Translations under genes and position numbers: made by a program
Shown: piece after piece, positions 7,800 to 17,700 of the stretch
How positions within the stretch are numbered: the first letter of the stretch is position 1
Layout of the letters: each line of letters starts with the position of its first letter
The notes under the pieces: generated by a model
Told to the model about the DNA's origin: nothing
The model's input: the letters and a program-made list of their open reading frames with translations, nothing else
Databases searched by the model: none
Assembly (NCBI GenBank): GCA_036494465.1
Contig: DASXOJ010000147.1
Coordinates: 29,554 to 93,553 of the forward strand
Direction: 5' to 3'
Origin: CAJCJE01 sp036494465
GTDB lineage: Bacteria > Actinomycetota > Actinomycetes > Mycobacteriales > Pseudonocardiaceae
Length of the DNA: 64,000 nt

Positions 7800-8956
7800 C
7801 CGAGCAGAAGAACTGGGTCGAAGAGGCGCTCGCCGAACACGAGAGCCAGGTCGACCAGAGGCACTTTTCCAAGGTGGCGCCAGGGGAACGCGAGGCGCTG
7901 GTCCTGGAACGCATCGACAGGGCCAGGCGGGCTCGCGCGCGGGTCAAGGAAGAACGGATCACCCTCGCGCACGGCTCCGGTGGCAAGGCGACGCACACGT
8001 TGATCGAGGCGATCTTCCTGGACGCCTTCCGCAACCCGCTGCTCGAACCCATGGAGGACGCGGCAAGACTCTCGATGGCGGGCGGCCGGATCGCGCTCAC
8101 CACCGACAGCTACGTGGTCTCGCCACTGTTCTTCCCCGGCGGCGACATCGGTGATCTCGCGATCAACGGCACCGTCAACGACCTCGCGGTGTCCGGCGCG
8201 ACGCCGATGTACCTCTCGGCCGGGTTCATCCTGGAGGAGGGCTTCCCGGTCGCCGACCTGCAACACATCGTGGCGTCCATGCGCGCCGCCGCCGAGGCCG
8301 CCGGCGTACAGGTGGTCACCGGGGACACCAAGGTCGTCCAGCGCGGCAAGGCCGACGGCTGCTACATCAACACCGCCGGTGTCGGCGTCGTGCCCGACGG
8401 GCTCGATCTTGGCGTGGTCAACGCGAAACCGGGCGATGCGGTGCTGGTGTCCGGGCCGATCGGCGATCACGGCGTCACGGTGATGCTGGCCAGGGGCGAG
8501 CTGGACATCGACACCGACCTCACCTCGGACACCGCCGCCGTCAACGGCCTGGTCGCCGACCTGCTTGCCGCCGTGCCCGGCGGTGTTCGTGCCATGCGGG
8601 ACGCGACGCGCGGCGGAGTGGCGACCATCCTGAACGAGGTCGCCAAGGCAGCCGATGTGAGCGTGATCGTCGCCGAGGACGACATCCCGGTGCGCGCGGA
8701 GGTGCGCGGCGCGTCCGAACTGCTCGGCATCGACCCGCTCTACGTGGCCTGTGAAGGCCGGATCGTCGCGATCGTGGACGGCGCCGTAGCAGACGCGGCG
8801 CTGGACGCCATGCACAACAACCCGCTCGGCCGCGAGGCCGCGATCATCGGGCGGATCGCCGCCGACCCGCCCGGCATCGTGCTGCTGCGCACCGCGTTCG
8901 GCGGCACCCGGATCGTGGACATGCTGGTCGGTGACCCGCTGCCCAGGATCTGTTAG
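7796..8956 (+). CDS. hypE: Hydrogenase maturation protein HypE with N-terminal extension
   Basis: A 386-aa ATP-dependent dehydratase of the PurM/AIR-synthetase fold that converts the carbamoyl group on its C-terminal cysteine to thiocyanate for CN- donation. The C-terminal PRIC end supplies that cysteine. The family core starts at ITLAHGSGGK, near residue 50; the first 50 residues are a charged helical extension rich in Glu and Arg that ordinary HypE proteins lack. GTG 7796 overlaps the hypD stop. An internal start close to the core is not obvious, so the extension is probably real. Confidence 0.94.
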   Translation: MTEQKNWVEEALAEHESQVDQRHFSKVAPGEREALVLERIDRARRARARVKEERITLAHGSGGKATHTLIEAIFLDAFRNPLLEPMEDAARLSMAGGRIALTTDSYVVSPLFFPGGDIGDLAINGTVNDLAVSGATPMYLSAGFILEEGFPVADLQHIVASMRAAAEAAGVQVVTGDTKVVQRGKADGCYINTAGVGVVPDGLDLGVVNAKPGDAVLVSGPIGDHGVTVMLARGELDIDTDLTSDTAAVNGLVADLLAAVPGGVRAMRDATRGGVATILNEVAKAADVSVIVAEDDIPVRAEVRGASELLGIDPLYVACEGRIVAIVDGAVADAALDAMHNNPLGREAAIIGRIAADPPGIVLLRTAFGGTRIVDMLVGDPLPRIC

Positions 8957-9285
8957 TGCACGAGCTCTCCATTACCCAGAGCGTGGTGGACGCGGTCCTG
9001 GACCGGTTGCCGGACACCCGGATCGCCGGTGTGCAGCTGGAGATCGGCAAGCTGTCCGGGATCGTGGCGGATTCGGTGCGGTTCTGCTTCGACCTGGTGG
9101 TGGCCGGCACGTTGCTGGAAGGCGCCCGGCTCGACATCGACGAGCCGGGCGGCCGGGCGCGCTGCGCCGAATGCGACACCGAGTTCGATGTGGACGACCT
9201 GATTCTGCTGTGCCCGTGCGGCAGCGCGAACGTTGCCGTGCTGACCGGGCAACAGCTGCGGATTCGATCGGTTGAGGTGGTCTGA
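8956..9285 (+). CDS. hypA: Nickel chaperone HypA
   Basis: A 109-aa HypA/HybF nickel metallochaperone. It begins MHELSITQSVV, where Met1, His2 and Glu3 form the nickel site, and has a zinc finger made from CAEC and CPCG about 70-90 residues in. The GTG start shares one base with the hypE stop (TAGTG). With HypB it inserts nickel into the large subunit. Confidence 0.97.
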   Translation: MHELSITQSVVDAVLDRLPDTRIAGVQLEIGKLSGIVADSVRFCFDLVVAGTLLEGARLDIDEPGGRARCAECDTEFDVDDLILLCPCGSANVAVLTGQQLRIRSVEVV

Positions 9286-9984
9286 ATGTGCGCGACCTGC
9301 GGCTGCGGCGACACCCACACCCACTCCGACGAGCACCAGCACCGGACCGTGCTGCTCGAACAGGACGTGCTCGCCAAGAACGACCACCTCGCGCACGCCA
9401 ACCGGCACTGGCTCGCCGACCGGCGGGTACTCGCCGTCAACCTGATGAGCTCGCCGGGCGCAGGCAAGACCACCCTGCTGGAACGCACCATCCCCGAACT
9501 CCCGATTTCGGTCATCGAAGGAGATCAGGAAACCCAGTTCGACGCCGACCGGATCCGCGCGACCGGCTGCGCCGCCATCCAGATCAACACCGGCGCCGGC
9601 TGCCACCTGGACGCCGAGATGGTCGCGCGCGCCCTGCGGGAACTCGACCCGCCCACCGACTCGATCGTGATGATCGAGAACGTCGGGAACCTGGTCTGCC
9701 CGGCGCTGTTCGATCTCGGCGAGGCCGCGAAGATCGTGATCACCTCGGTCACCGAGGGCGCGGACAAGCCGCTGAAGTACCCGCACATGTTCCGCGCCGC
9801 CAACCTGGTGCTGCTCAACAAGACCGACCTGCTGCCCTACGTCGAGTTCGACGTTGACCGGTTCATCGCCGACGCGCGCAAGCTCAACCCGGACATCGTC
9901 GTGCTGCGCCTGTCCGCCACCCGGGGCGAGGGCATCGCCGACTGGCTGGACTGGCTGCGCAAACGCCTCGCCGCGCACACCTGA
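9286..9984 (+). CDS. hypB: Hydrogenase nickel-incorporation GTPase HypB
   Basis: A 232-aa SIMIBI-class GTPase that drives nickel transfer from HypA. The N terminus has the high-affinity nickel motif CATCGCG followed by a His-rich stretch (THTHSDEHQH), which may store nickel. The Walker A motif is SSPGAGKTTLLE and the NKTD guanine-specificity motif is present. It starts directly after the hypA stop and is the last gene of the operon. Confidence 0.97.
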   Translation: MCATCGCGDTHTHSDEHQHRTVLLEQDVLAKNDHLAHANRHWLADRRVLAVNLMSSPGAGKTTLLERTIPELPISVIEGDQETQFDADRIRATGCAAIQINTGAGCHLDAEMVARALRELDPPTDSIVMIENVGNLVCPALFDLGEAAKIVITSVTEGADKPLKYPHMFRAANLVLLNKTDLLPYVEFDVDRFIADARKLNPDIVVLRLSATRGEGIADWLDWLRKRLAAHT

Positions 9985-9988
9985 GCTA

Positions 9989-10159
9989 CTAGCCAGCGAG
10001 CGCGCGCCAGCTCAACGCGCACGAGGCGTTCGGGTTGTCGGCCGGACTTTGCACGGCGACCTGGTTGCCCGTCACCTTGACAGCCATCCCCCACGGATCA
10101 TCTGCCGGACTGTACTCGGCTCGAAGTGCGGTCGGTCCGCTGTTTCGTCCATCGACGGC
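9989..10159 (-). pseudogene. Possible C-terminal remnant of a secreted or lipoprotein-like gene
   Basis: Between hypB and the NfeD gene the minus strand is open for 57 codons with protein-like composition: it contains LRAEYSPADDPWGMAVKV, then VAVQSPADNPNASC and ends SWRALAG-stop. A stop lies directly upstream in frame, and no proper start or ribosome site precedes it apart from an internal Met. It reads like the C-terminal end of an extracellular protein whose front has been lost. The frame may also be open by chance in GC-rich DNA. The rest of 9985-10308 shows no gene. Confidence 0.3.
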
Positions 10160-10308
10160 TCATAAATCCTGAGTGATCCGGATCATGGGTGCATTTGTTC
10201 CGGCCGGGTGTTCAATTCAGTTCAGCCGAGACGCTCGGACGCAGTGCAGGACAAGGGACTTCCGGGTTCTGCGACTCGCGCGGCGCAGGCACTGGGTGGA
10301 GGCGCGAC

Positions 10309-10554
10309 GTGACAGGCGAGACGTTGGTCGGCAGGACCGGCCGGATCGTCACGGCTGTGCGCGGCGGTTCGCGTCCGGGGGAGGTGCGGGTCGTCGTCGA
10401 CGGCATCCCGCACTACTACCTCGCCTTTTGTGCCGAGCCGTTGTCCAGTGGCGCGGCGGTGTTGATCATCAACAGCCGCGGCTCCCGCCAAGTCGACGTG
10501 GAACCGTGGATCCATCCTGGCGCGGACTCGGACGTCCGCGGTGAAAGGTCGTAG
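10309..10554 (+). CDS. NfeD-like OB-fold protein, flotillin partner
   Basis: An 81-aa protein consisting mainly of the OB-fold domain found at the C terminus of NfeD proteins (LVGRTGRIVTAVRGG, GAAVLIINSRG). NfeD proteins sit beside flotillin or stomatin genes and work with them at membrane microdomains. Long NfeD membrane and protease parts are absent. GTG 10309 is preceded by GGTGGAGG at 6 bp; further in-frame codons upstream look non-coding. The flotillin gene begins 2 bp after its stop. Confidence 0.75.
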   Translation: MTGETLVGRTGRIVTAVRGGSRPGEVRVVVDGIPHYYLAFCAEPLSSGAAVLIINSRGSRQVDVEPWIHPGADSDVRGERS

Positions 10555-10556
10555 CG

Positions 10557-11687
10557 GTGTTTGGATATCGCGTGCCCGCGCCCAATGAGGCGTTGCTCAT
10601 CAGCGGGCGAAAACAGCGTGGTGTGGACCGGTTACAGTTCAAGATCGTCACCGGGCACGGCGCGTTCGTGATGCCGATCTTCGCGCGCTCCAGCAGGCTC
10701 TCGCTGGCCATGCAGGAAGCCGAAGTCTATGAAGACTGCTTCACTCAGCAAGGACTGACGCTCGCCGTGCAGGCGGTCATCGCGTTCAAGGTCGGCGACG
10801 ACCACGAGTCGATAGCCGCGGCAGCGCGCCGTTTCCAGGGCGACCAGCGACAGATGGCGACGCTGGTCGGCCGGATCTTCTCCGGCCACCTGCGCAGCAT
10901 CATCGGCAGCATGACCGTCGAGTCGATCATCCGCGAGCAGCAGACGCTCGCCATCGCGATTCTGGACGCGAGCACCGGCGAGATGGCGCGCATCGGCCTG
11001 GCCGTCGACTCGTTGCAGATCAGCAGCATCGACGACAAGGGCTCCGGCTACATCCGCGCGCTCGCCGCGCCGCACCAGGCCAGGGTCAACCAGGACGCGA
11101 AGGTCGCCCAGGCAGCGGCCGACCAGATGAGTGTCCAGGCGCAGCAGGAAAGCGTGCGCGCGCAGAACGCCTACGCCCGCGAAACGGCTGTGATGCAGGC
11201 GCGCTATCAGGCCGAGATCGACGAGGCCCAGCAGACCGCCGCGCAGGCCGGTCCGCTGGCGGAGGCCAAGGCGCAGCAGGCGGTGCTCGCGGAAAAGGCA
11301 CAGGTCGCCATGCGCAACGCGGAACTGCGCGAAGCCGAACTGATCGCCGAGGTCGTCAAGCCCGCCGAGGCCGAAGCCGACCGGATCGTGCGGCTGGCCA
11401 AGGCGCAGGCCGACGCCACCAAACTGTCCGCGCAGGCAGCGGCAGCGGAGGGCCGGATCGCGCTCGACCAAGCCGTGATCGCGCAACTGCCGGAGATGCT
11501 GCGCGCGGCGGCCGAAGGGTTGCAGGGCTCGAACCTGACGGTGCTGGACGGTGCCGACGGCCTGACCGGCGTGGTCGCTTCCCTTGCCGGGCAAGGCATG
11601 GCGCTGCTCGACTCGGTGCGCAACGGCCTCGCGGGCAGCGTCCCGGCGAACCTGGCCGGGGTCGCCAAGTTGGATCAGGCGGACTGA
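10557..11687 (+). CDS. Flotillin/SPFH-domain protein
   Basis: A 376-aa flotillin-family protein. Residues 1-165 form the SPFH/band-7 domain, starting MFGYRVPAPNEALLISG. About residues 180-300 form a long Ala/Gln/Glu-rich coiled coil with the AEA repeats typical of flotillins. The C-terminal 60 residues are hydrophobic and glycine-rich. There is no clear N-terminal membrane anchor, so membrane binding may come from the SPFH surface. It is made from GTG 10557 and is coupled to the NfeD gene. It lies between the hydrogenase operon and hypF, which it meets tail to tail with a 13-bp overlap. Confidence 0.88.
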   Translation: MFGYRVPAPNEALLISGRKQRGVDRLQFKIVTGHGAFVMPIFARSSRLSLAMQEAEVYEDCFTQQGLTLAVQAVIAFKVGDDHESIAAAARRFQGDQRQMATLVGRIFSGHLRSIIGSMTVESIIREQQTLAIAILDASTGEMARIGLAVDSLQISSIDDKGSGYIRALAAPHQARVNQDAKVAQAAADQMSVQAQQESVRAQNAYARETAVMQARYQAEIDEAQQTAAQAGPLAEAKAQQAVLAEKAQVAMRNAELREAELIAEVVKPAEAEADRIVRLAKAQADATKLSAQAAAAEGRIALDQAVIAQLPEMLRAAAEGLQGSNLTVLDGADGLTGVVASLAGQGMALLDSVRNGLAGSVPANLAGVAKLDQAD

Positions 11688-13936
11688 TCGCGGGCTGCCG
11701 CGACGGCGGCTTGGCCCAGGCTGATGCCGCCGTCGTTGCACGGTACGCGTGCATGGGTGAGTACACGGAAACCACGCGCTCGCAACGAATTCATGGTGCG
11801 CGTGGTGAGCAGCAGGTTCTGCCAGACGCCACCGGACAACGCCACCACGCCGATCCCGGTCTCGTCGCGGATCAGCGCACAGGTGTTCGTCACCGCGTCC
11901 GCGACCGCGTTGTGAAAGCGCGCCGCGATGACGGGACTCGGCTCGCCGCGTAGGAGATCATCGACGATCGCGCGGATCAGTTCCGCGCAGGGCAGAGTGT
12001 CGTGTGTGGACATCGGATAGGTGCCGCAAACAGAGGGGTCGGCATGTTGTTCGAGTTCGATCGCGGCCTGGCCTTCGTAGTTGATGGTGTCGCGAATACC
12101 GAGTAGTGCGGCGACGGCGTCGAACAGGCGTCCCGCACTGGAGGTGTGCGGCGAGTTCACCCCGCGCTCCGCCATCCCGAGCACGGCAGCCCAGTCCGGT
12201 GCGTTGCGGTCCCGCACGGCCAGATCGGGAATGCCACCCGGGTAGGCGGCCGCGAGGTGCGCGGCAGCCATCCGCCACGGCGCGCGGATGGCTGCCGTCC
12301 CGCCGGGCATCGGCACCGGGTCGAGATGACCGGCGCGGGTGAAACGGGCGAGGTCGGCCACCAGGAATTCGCCGCCCCAGATGGTGCCGTCGGTACCGTA
12401 TCCGGTGCCGTCGAACGCGACGCCGATGACCGGACCGGATTCGCCGTTGTCCGCCAGGCAGCTGGCGATGTGCGCGTGGTGGTGTTGCACGGCGACCAGC
12501 TCGACGCCGTCGAGCTCCAGCGCGTACTTGGTGGACAGGTATTCGGGGTGCAGGTCGTGCGCGACGACCACCGGATCGATGTCGAAAAGGCGGCGGAAAT
12601 GCGCGATGCCTTCGGTGAACGAGCGCAGCGTCTCGAAGTTCTCCAGATCACCGATGTGGTGGGAGAGGAACGCGCGATTGCCCTTCGCCAGGCAGAAGGT
12701 GTTCTTCAGTTCGGCACCGCAGGCGAGCACGGGACGCGGAAATCCGTGTGTCAGCGTTACTGGTTCAGGCACGTAGCCGCGCGAGCGGCGCAGCACGGAT
12801 TCGCGACCGTCGAACGGGCGCACGATCGAATCGTCGGTGCGGATGTGGATCGCGCGGTCGTGCACCAGGAAGGCGTCGGCGATGCCGCGCAGCCGGTCGA
12901 GCGCGTCGGCGTCGCGGTAGGCGATCGGTTCGTCGGACACGTTGCCGCTGGTCAACACGATCGGCTTGGCCGCTGCGGCGAGCAGCAGGTGGTGCAGCGG
13001 CGTGTAGGGCAACATGACGCCGAGCTGTCGATTGCCTGGGGCGAGGGCATTCGCGATGGATGCGCTGGGGATGCGGGGGAGTAGCACGATGGGGCGGCGG
13101 CGACTGGTCAGCAGGGATTCGGCGAGATCGTCCACTTCGCACAGTGTGCGCGCTTGTTCCACTGTGGACACCATGACCGCGAACGGCTTGTCCTCGCGGT
13201 GTTTGCGCGCGCGGAGCGCGGCCGTCGCGGTCTGGTTGGTGGCGTCGGTGGCGAGGTGGTAGCCGCCGAGGCCCTTCACGGCGACGATCGCGCCGTCGAG
13301 GAGCAGGTCGGTCGTTGCGCGGATCGGGTCGTTCGCCTCGTGGTCGAGCAGAGCGGTGCCGAGCAGGCTGAGGTGCGGGCCGCAGGCCGGGCAGCAGGTC
13401 GGCTGCGCGTGAAAGCGGCGGTCGGCTGGATCGTGGTACTCGGCGGCGCACTCCGCGCACATCGCGAACTCCGCCATTGTCGTGAATGGACGGTCGTAGG
13501 GCACGTCGCGGACGATGGTGAAGCGCGGGCCGCAGTTGGTGCAGTTGATGAACGGGTAGCCGAACCGGCGATCGGCCGGGTCGGCGAGTTCAGCCAGGCA
13601 GTCCGCACAGGTGCTGCTGTCCGAGGACACCAGCGTCGCGCGTTCGCCGCCCACCGGGCTCGCCACGATGCTGAACCCGGGCGCGCCGGTCGGCGGGATG
13701 TCGCGGATGGCGACGCGTTCCACGCTGGCCAGCGGGGGAGCGTCCACGCGCAGCGCGGTCAGGAAATCCTCGACCCGCGCCGCTGATCCCTCCACCTCGA
13801 CGAACACGCCGTGCACGTCGTTGCCGACCAGACCGGCCAGACCGAGGCGGTTGGCCAGCGCGTAGACGAACGGACGGAAGCCGACGCCCTGCACGACGCC
13901 CTCGACCCGGACCTCGGTCCGCACGTGGCTGGCCAC
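11675..13936 (-). CDS. hypF: Carbamoyltransferase HypF
   Basis: A 753-aa enzyme that makes carbamoyl-AMP from carbamoyl phosphate and ATP and transfers the carbamoyl group to HypE. Domains in order are: acylphosphatase (VEGVVQGVGFRPFVYALA), two zinc fingers of the form Cx2C-x18-Cx2C, a YrdC-like domain (GGYHLATDA) and a Kae1-like domain (HHHAHIASCLADN, GVAFDGTGYG). The GTG at 13936 starts directly before the acylphosphatase domain; a longer reading would overlap the upstream gene. It is the only hyp gene outside the main operon, and it points back toward it. Confidence 0.96.
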   Translation of the reverse strand: MASHVRTEVRVEGVVQGVGFRPFVYALANRLGLAGLVGNDVHGVFVEVEGSAARVEDFLTALRVDAPPLASVERVAIRDIPPTGAPGFSIVASPVGGERATLVSSDSSTCADCLAELADPADRRFGYPFINCTNCGPRFTIVRDVPYDRPFTTMAEFAMCAECAAEYHDPADRRFHAQPTCCPACGPHLSLLGTALLDHEANDPIRATTDLLLDGAIVAVKGLGGYHLATDATNQTATAALRARKHREDKPFAVMVSTVEQARTLCEVDDLAESLLTSRRRPIVLLPRIPSASIANALAPGNRQLGVMLPYTPLHHLLLAAAAKPIVLTSGNVSDEPIAYRDADALDRLRGIADAFLVHDRAIHIRTDDSIVRPFDGRESVLRRSRGYVPEPVTLTHGFPRPVLACGAELKNTFCLAKGNRAFLSHHIGDLENFETLRSFTEGIAHFRRLFDIDPVVVAHDLHPEYLSTKYALELDGVELVAVQHHHAHIASCLADNGESGPVIGVAFDGTGYGTDGTIWGGEFLVADLARFTRAGHLDPVPMPGGTAAIRAPWRMAAAHLAAAYPGGIPDLAVRDRNAPDWAAVLGMAERGVNSPHTSSAGRLFDAVAALLGIRDTINYEGQAAIELEQHADPSVCGTYPMSTHDTLPCAELIRAIVDDLLRGEPSPVIAARFHNAVADAVTNTCALIRDETGIGVVALSGGVWQNLLLTTRTMNSLRARGFRVLTHARVPCNDGGISLGQAAVAAARDQSA

Positions 13937-13958
13937 CGGGCCAGTGTGCTCCCGATCA

Positions 13959-14756
13959 CTACCGTTGACCAGCCAGCCGCCGCCACACCCGGACCACCGC
14001 GCCGTCGTCCTTGGCCAGGTGGTCGACGACACAGCGGCGCAGGTCGAGCAGGTCCGGGTCGTCGCGGAAGAACTCGGTCAGTTCGGTGGTGTACGCCCAG
14101 CGCGCCACCAGCGCGAACTCGGTCAGCTCGCCGCCGGTGAAACCGGTGGTCGGCAACCGGACCAGCACGGTATGCCCGTCGCCGACCAGCAGCAGCGAGC
14201 GCGGCACGCTCGGGTTGACCATGCCGGTCACGCCGGCCGGAAACGGATGCCGCAGACCGGCCGCGTCGATCAGGGCCGGGCCGCGCTGGTCGAGGTGCAG
14301 GCCGCCGTTGTGCCACCAGCCCGCGCTCGGTCGTGGCCCGTCGGCGGAGAGCCACGCGTCGACCCTGGACAGCAGCGGACCGTTCGCGGTGTCCTCGACC
14401 GGCGGGTGCGGACGGATCCAGAGCAGTGCCGGTTCGGTGCTGAGCTGGTCGGCGCCGATCTGCGGTTCGCGTTCCGCGCGACGGGCCCGGACCGTGCGCC
14501 GGATGGCGAAGCCGATCAGGATCACCGCAAGCGCCTCACCGCAGGCGAACACGCTTCGGGTCGCGACCGCAGGCAGGCGCACGGAATCCAGTAGCGCCGC
14601 CACATCGACGACGAACACCGCGATCGCGATCGCCGCGAAACCGAGCCGGGCGCCCGATCGGCGCGGGCGCCGGGCCGCTTCCCAGGTGAGCGGGACCACC
14701 AGGGCGATGGTCAGCCACGTGATCACCGCTTGCCAGATCTCGGGCATCGTCGCCAC
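13959..14756 (-). CDS. Membrane protein of unknown function
   Basis: A 265-aa protein with two or three hydrophobic helices in the first 100 residues (WLTIALVVPLTW, FAAIAIAVFVVDVAALL, ACGEALAVILIGFAI), then a basic linker and a soluble C-terminal domain of about 165 residues with several Trp residues. No enzyme motif is recognised. It ends 22 bp before hypF and probably shares its transcript. A link to hydrogenase maturation is possible only by position. Confidence 0.75.
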   Translation of the reverse strand: MATMPEIWQAVITWLTIALVVPLTWEAARRPRRSGARLGFAAIAIAVFVVDVAALLDSVRLPAVATRSVFACGEALAVILIGFAIRRTVRARRAEREPQIGADQLSTEPALLWIRPHPPVEDTANGPLLSRVDAWLSADGPRPSAGWWHNGGLHLDQRGPALIDAAGLRHPFPAGVTGMVNPSVPRSLLLVGDGHTVLVRLPTTGFTGGELTEFALVARWAYTTELTEFFRDDPDLLDLRRCVVDHLAKDDGAVVRVWRRLAGQR

Positions 14757-14786
14757 CTCCCTGCGCGACCAGGGTACGTCCGCGAG

Positions 14787-17700
14787 CTAGCTGATCGGCA
14801 CGCCCGTGATCACCACCGCACCCTTCGTCGGATCCAGTTCGGTCGACTGGTTCACCCCGCCCGGTGTGAGCACGTCCATCGCCGCGGGCACGGTCGACGG
14901 ATCGAGCGCGCAGATCGGACTGTTGTTGCCCGACGCGCACACACCGAAGCTGTAGCCACCGGGGGTCGGCGTGAACGCGCGGGCCTGGTCGGCGCTGAAC
15001 CCGTCCTGTCCGGCCAGCACCACCGCGAACGACCAACCCGATGCGGGCGTGCCGAACGTGGCGGCAGGCACCGCGATGGTGATGGTCTTGGCGGTCGTGG
15101 ACGCCACCACGTTCGCGGTGCCGACCGCGTCGCCGTTCGCGTCCACCCAGACCGGCGACGCGAAGCCCTGCACCTCGATGCGCTGGCTCCAGCCAGGGTT
15201 GAGCGTGTAGTTGCGCGCGGCATAGGCCGCCTGGGTCGAGCTCGTCGCGCCCGGCGTCTGCACGTAGATGTCGAGCAGCTGCGCGCCCATCACGCTGCCG
15301 AAGGTCGGCACCAGGTTGTTCAGGGTCGTGCGCAGGTAGACCGTGCCGCCGACCTGGATCACCTGGAACCGGGTCAGATCGAACGAACCGGCCGCGAAAT
15401 CGGACGCGGTCGGGTACTGGAAGGTGCCGGGGCCGTTGTCGTCGCCGGTCGGGTCGGTGACGTCCAGCGTGGTGGTGCCGCCGATCACGTCGCCGGTGAC
15501 CGAGGTCTGCGCGTAGCCGGTGCTACGACCGTCCGATGTGGATGATGCGACGGTGAGCACGTTGGTGCCGAAGCCGATCGGCGCGCTCACGCCGAACGTG
15601 CCGTCCGCGCCCGCTGTCGCCGTCGCGGTGCTCGATGCCGCACCGGTGTCGGTGTCGGTCGCCTCGACGACCACCTTGGCGCCGGGCTTCGTGGTGCCGG
15701 TGACCGTGGTGGTGCTGGATTCGATGGTGGCACCGGCACTGGGCGCGGTGATGGTGACCGGCAGCGCGGTCGGCGCCGGGTGGTTGACGTAACGGTCGGT
15801 GGTGATCGCCGGTTGCTCCAGGTCGCGGCCCGCGCCGATGTCCAGGATCAGCCGCGCTTCCTGCGCCTGCGCCCAGGACAGCGGCGACGCCGAACCGGCG
15901 GCTTTCCCATCAGTGAAGCCGATCGAGGCCGTGGTCGGGTCGGTGCCGTATGGCGACGCGGCGAGGTCAGGGTCCTCCCAGGCTTGTTCGGGCACCAGGC
16001 CGACGCCCGAGGAGAAGTTGGTCATGGCATTGAGCAACGTGTTCGCGCCGGAGCGGTTGCCGGTGGACAGGTCGGATTCGGCGCGCTCACCGGAAAGCAC
16101 CGGCCACAGGTGCCCGGTCCCGATGTCGGTGGTCGGCCACGGCTGGCCCTGGTTGGTGCAGGAGGACTGGCTGGGCTGGTAGCAGTCGCCGTATCCGTCC
16201 GCGCTGCCCGCCGCCGCGTCGTTACCGTAGCGGTAGTAGCCGGTGCCGCTGGGCGTCTGCACCGAGATCTGCTTGTCCAGCACGGCGAGCGACGCCTGGA
16301 TGTCCGGATCGTTCGCGGGCAGTTCGCCGAGCCGGACGAGTTCCTGGAAGCCGCCGTCGATGACTTGGCGCTGGTCGACCGTTGGCCCGCCGTTGCCGAG
16401 GCTGTAATTGATGGCCGCGTTCGGGTCGCCGGTCTTGGACAGCCGGATGAAGTAGCGCGGCGCGTCCGGACCGCTCGTGGTGACCGTCCAGTTCTTGATG
16501 TTGCGCTGGAAATCGTCCGCTGTCGCCTGGTAGAGCTGGGCGCGCGCGGTGTCGTGGTGCATGGTCGCGATCGCCGACGCTGCCGTGAGACCGGCGATCT
16601 CGGCGGCGATGGTGGACGGTGAATAACCGGACTGTTCCTCCCACCGCTCGACGCCGAACGACGGACCGTGCGCGACCAGGAAGTCGGCGGCGCGCTCGAT
16701 GTGCTGGCTCCACAACGTGTTGTCGCCGCCGAGTCCGGCCTGGTAGGCCATCAGGATCGGGTAGGCGGACTCGTCGAGCTGGTCACCACCGGTGTCCGGC
16801 GCGAGTTTGCCGTTGAGCAGCGAGTTGCGCGGCAGTTGGCCGTTGGCCTGCTGCTGGCGGTCGAACAGGAAGGTGACCGTGTCGCGTGCGGTGCGCAGGT
16901 CGCCGTCGGTGAGCAGGCCGGTGAAGATCTCGTACAGGTCGCGGGCGAACACCTCGCGGTACGAGCCGAAGTACACCGCCTTGCCGCCGACGACCGTGCC
17001 CGCGTTCACCGCCTGACCCCACGGGCTGGCCAGCGATGCGACGACCGCGCCCGGATAGGTCTTGTCCTCGCTGGCTTTGAGCACGTTCGCGCTCAGGTAG
17101 TACGCGGCGCGGTCGTTCGCAGGCGGTTGGTGCAGCGTCGCGTCGTAGGTGCGCCAACCCTGCTGGTAGCTGGCCTGGGTGGCCGGGAACGGGGTGTTCA
17201 GCGACGCACCGGCGGTCGACACGGCGTCGGACTGGGTGCGGCCGAAACCGAGCGCGAGGGTGATCGCGTCGTTGGGGCGCGGGGTCACGTCCTCGGTCGA
17301 GGTGATGTGCCCGTTGGGCGCGGTGGCGTAGGTCGTGCCGAGGGCGTGGGTGGCGTCGAGCGAGGTGAGGCCGTCGCTGGCGGTGCCCGCGTAGCCGACC
17401 GACGCGGCACCGGACGCGCCGGCGCGCAGCGCGGCGTAGGTGGGCACGGCGTAGTCGCGGTTGATGGCCTGGCTGGTGGTGGACGTGTCGTAGACGACCG
17501 GGACGGCGGTGTTGCCCGCGCGTTGCACGGTGCCGGTGTCCGCGCCGCCGTTCTGGCTGCCGCCACCGCCGTTGCCGTTGATGTGCGCGTCCAGCCGGGC
17601 ATACACGTGCAGGCCGCGCGTGTCGCCGTGCAGCTGGGTGCGCATCAGCACGGTGTCCCTGGCCGGGTCGGTCAGGTAGGTGGTGATCAGCTGGTAGTGG

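Noticed and set aside
13937..14032. N-terminal extension of HypF by 32 residues
   Set aside because: It would overlap the upstream membrane-protein gene and precedes the acylphosphatase domain without conservation; GTG 13936 has a GGGAG site.
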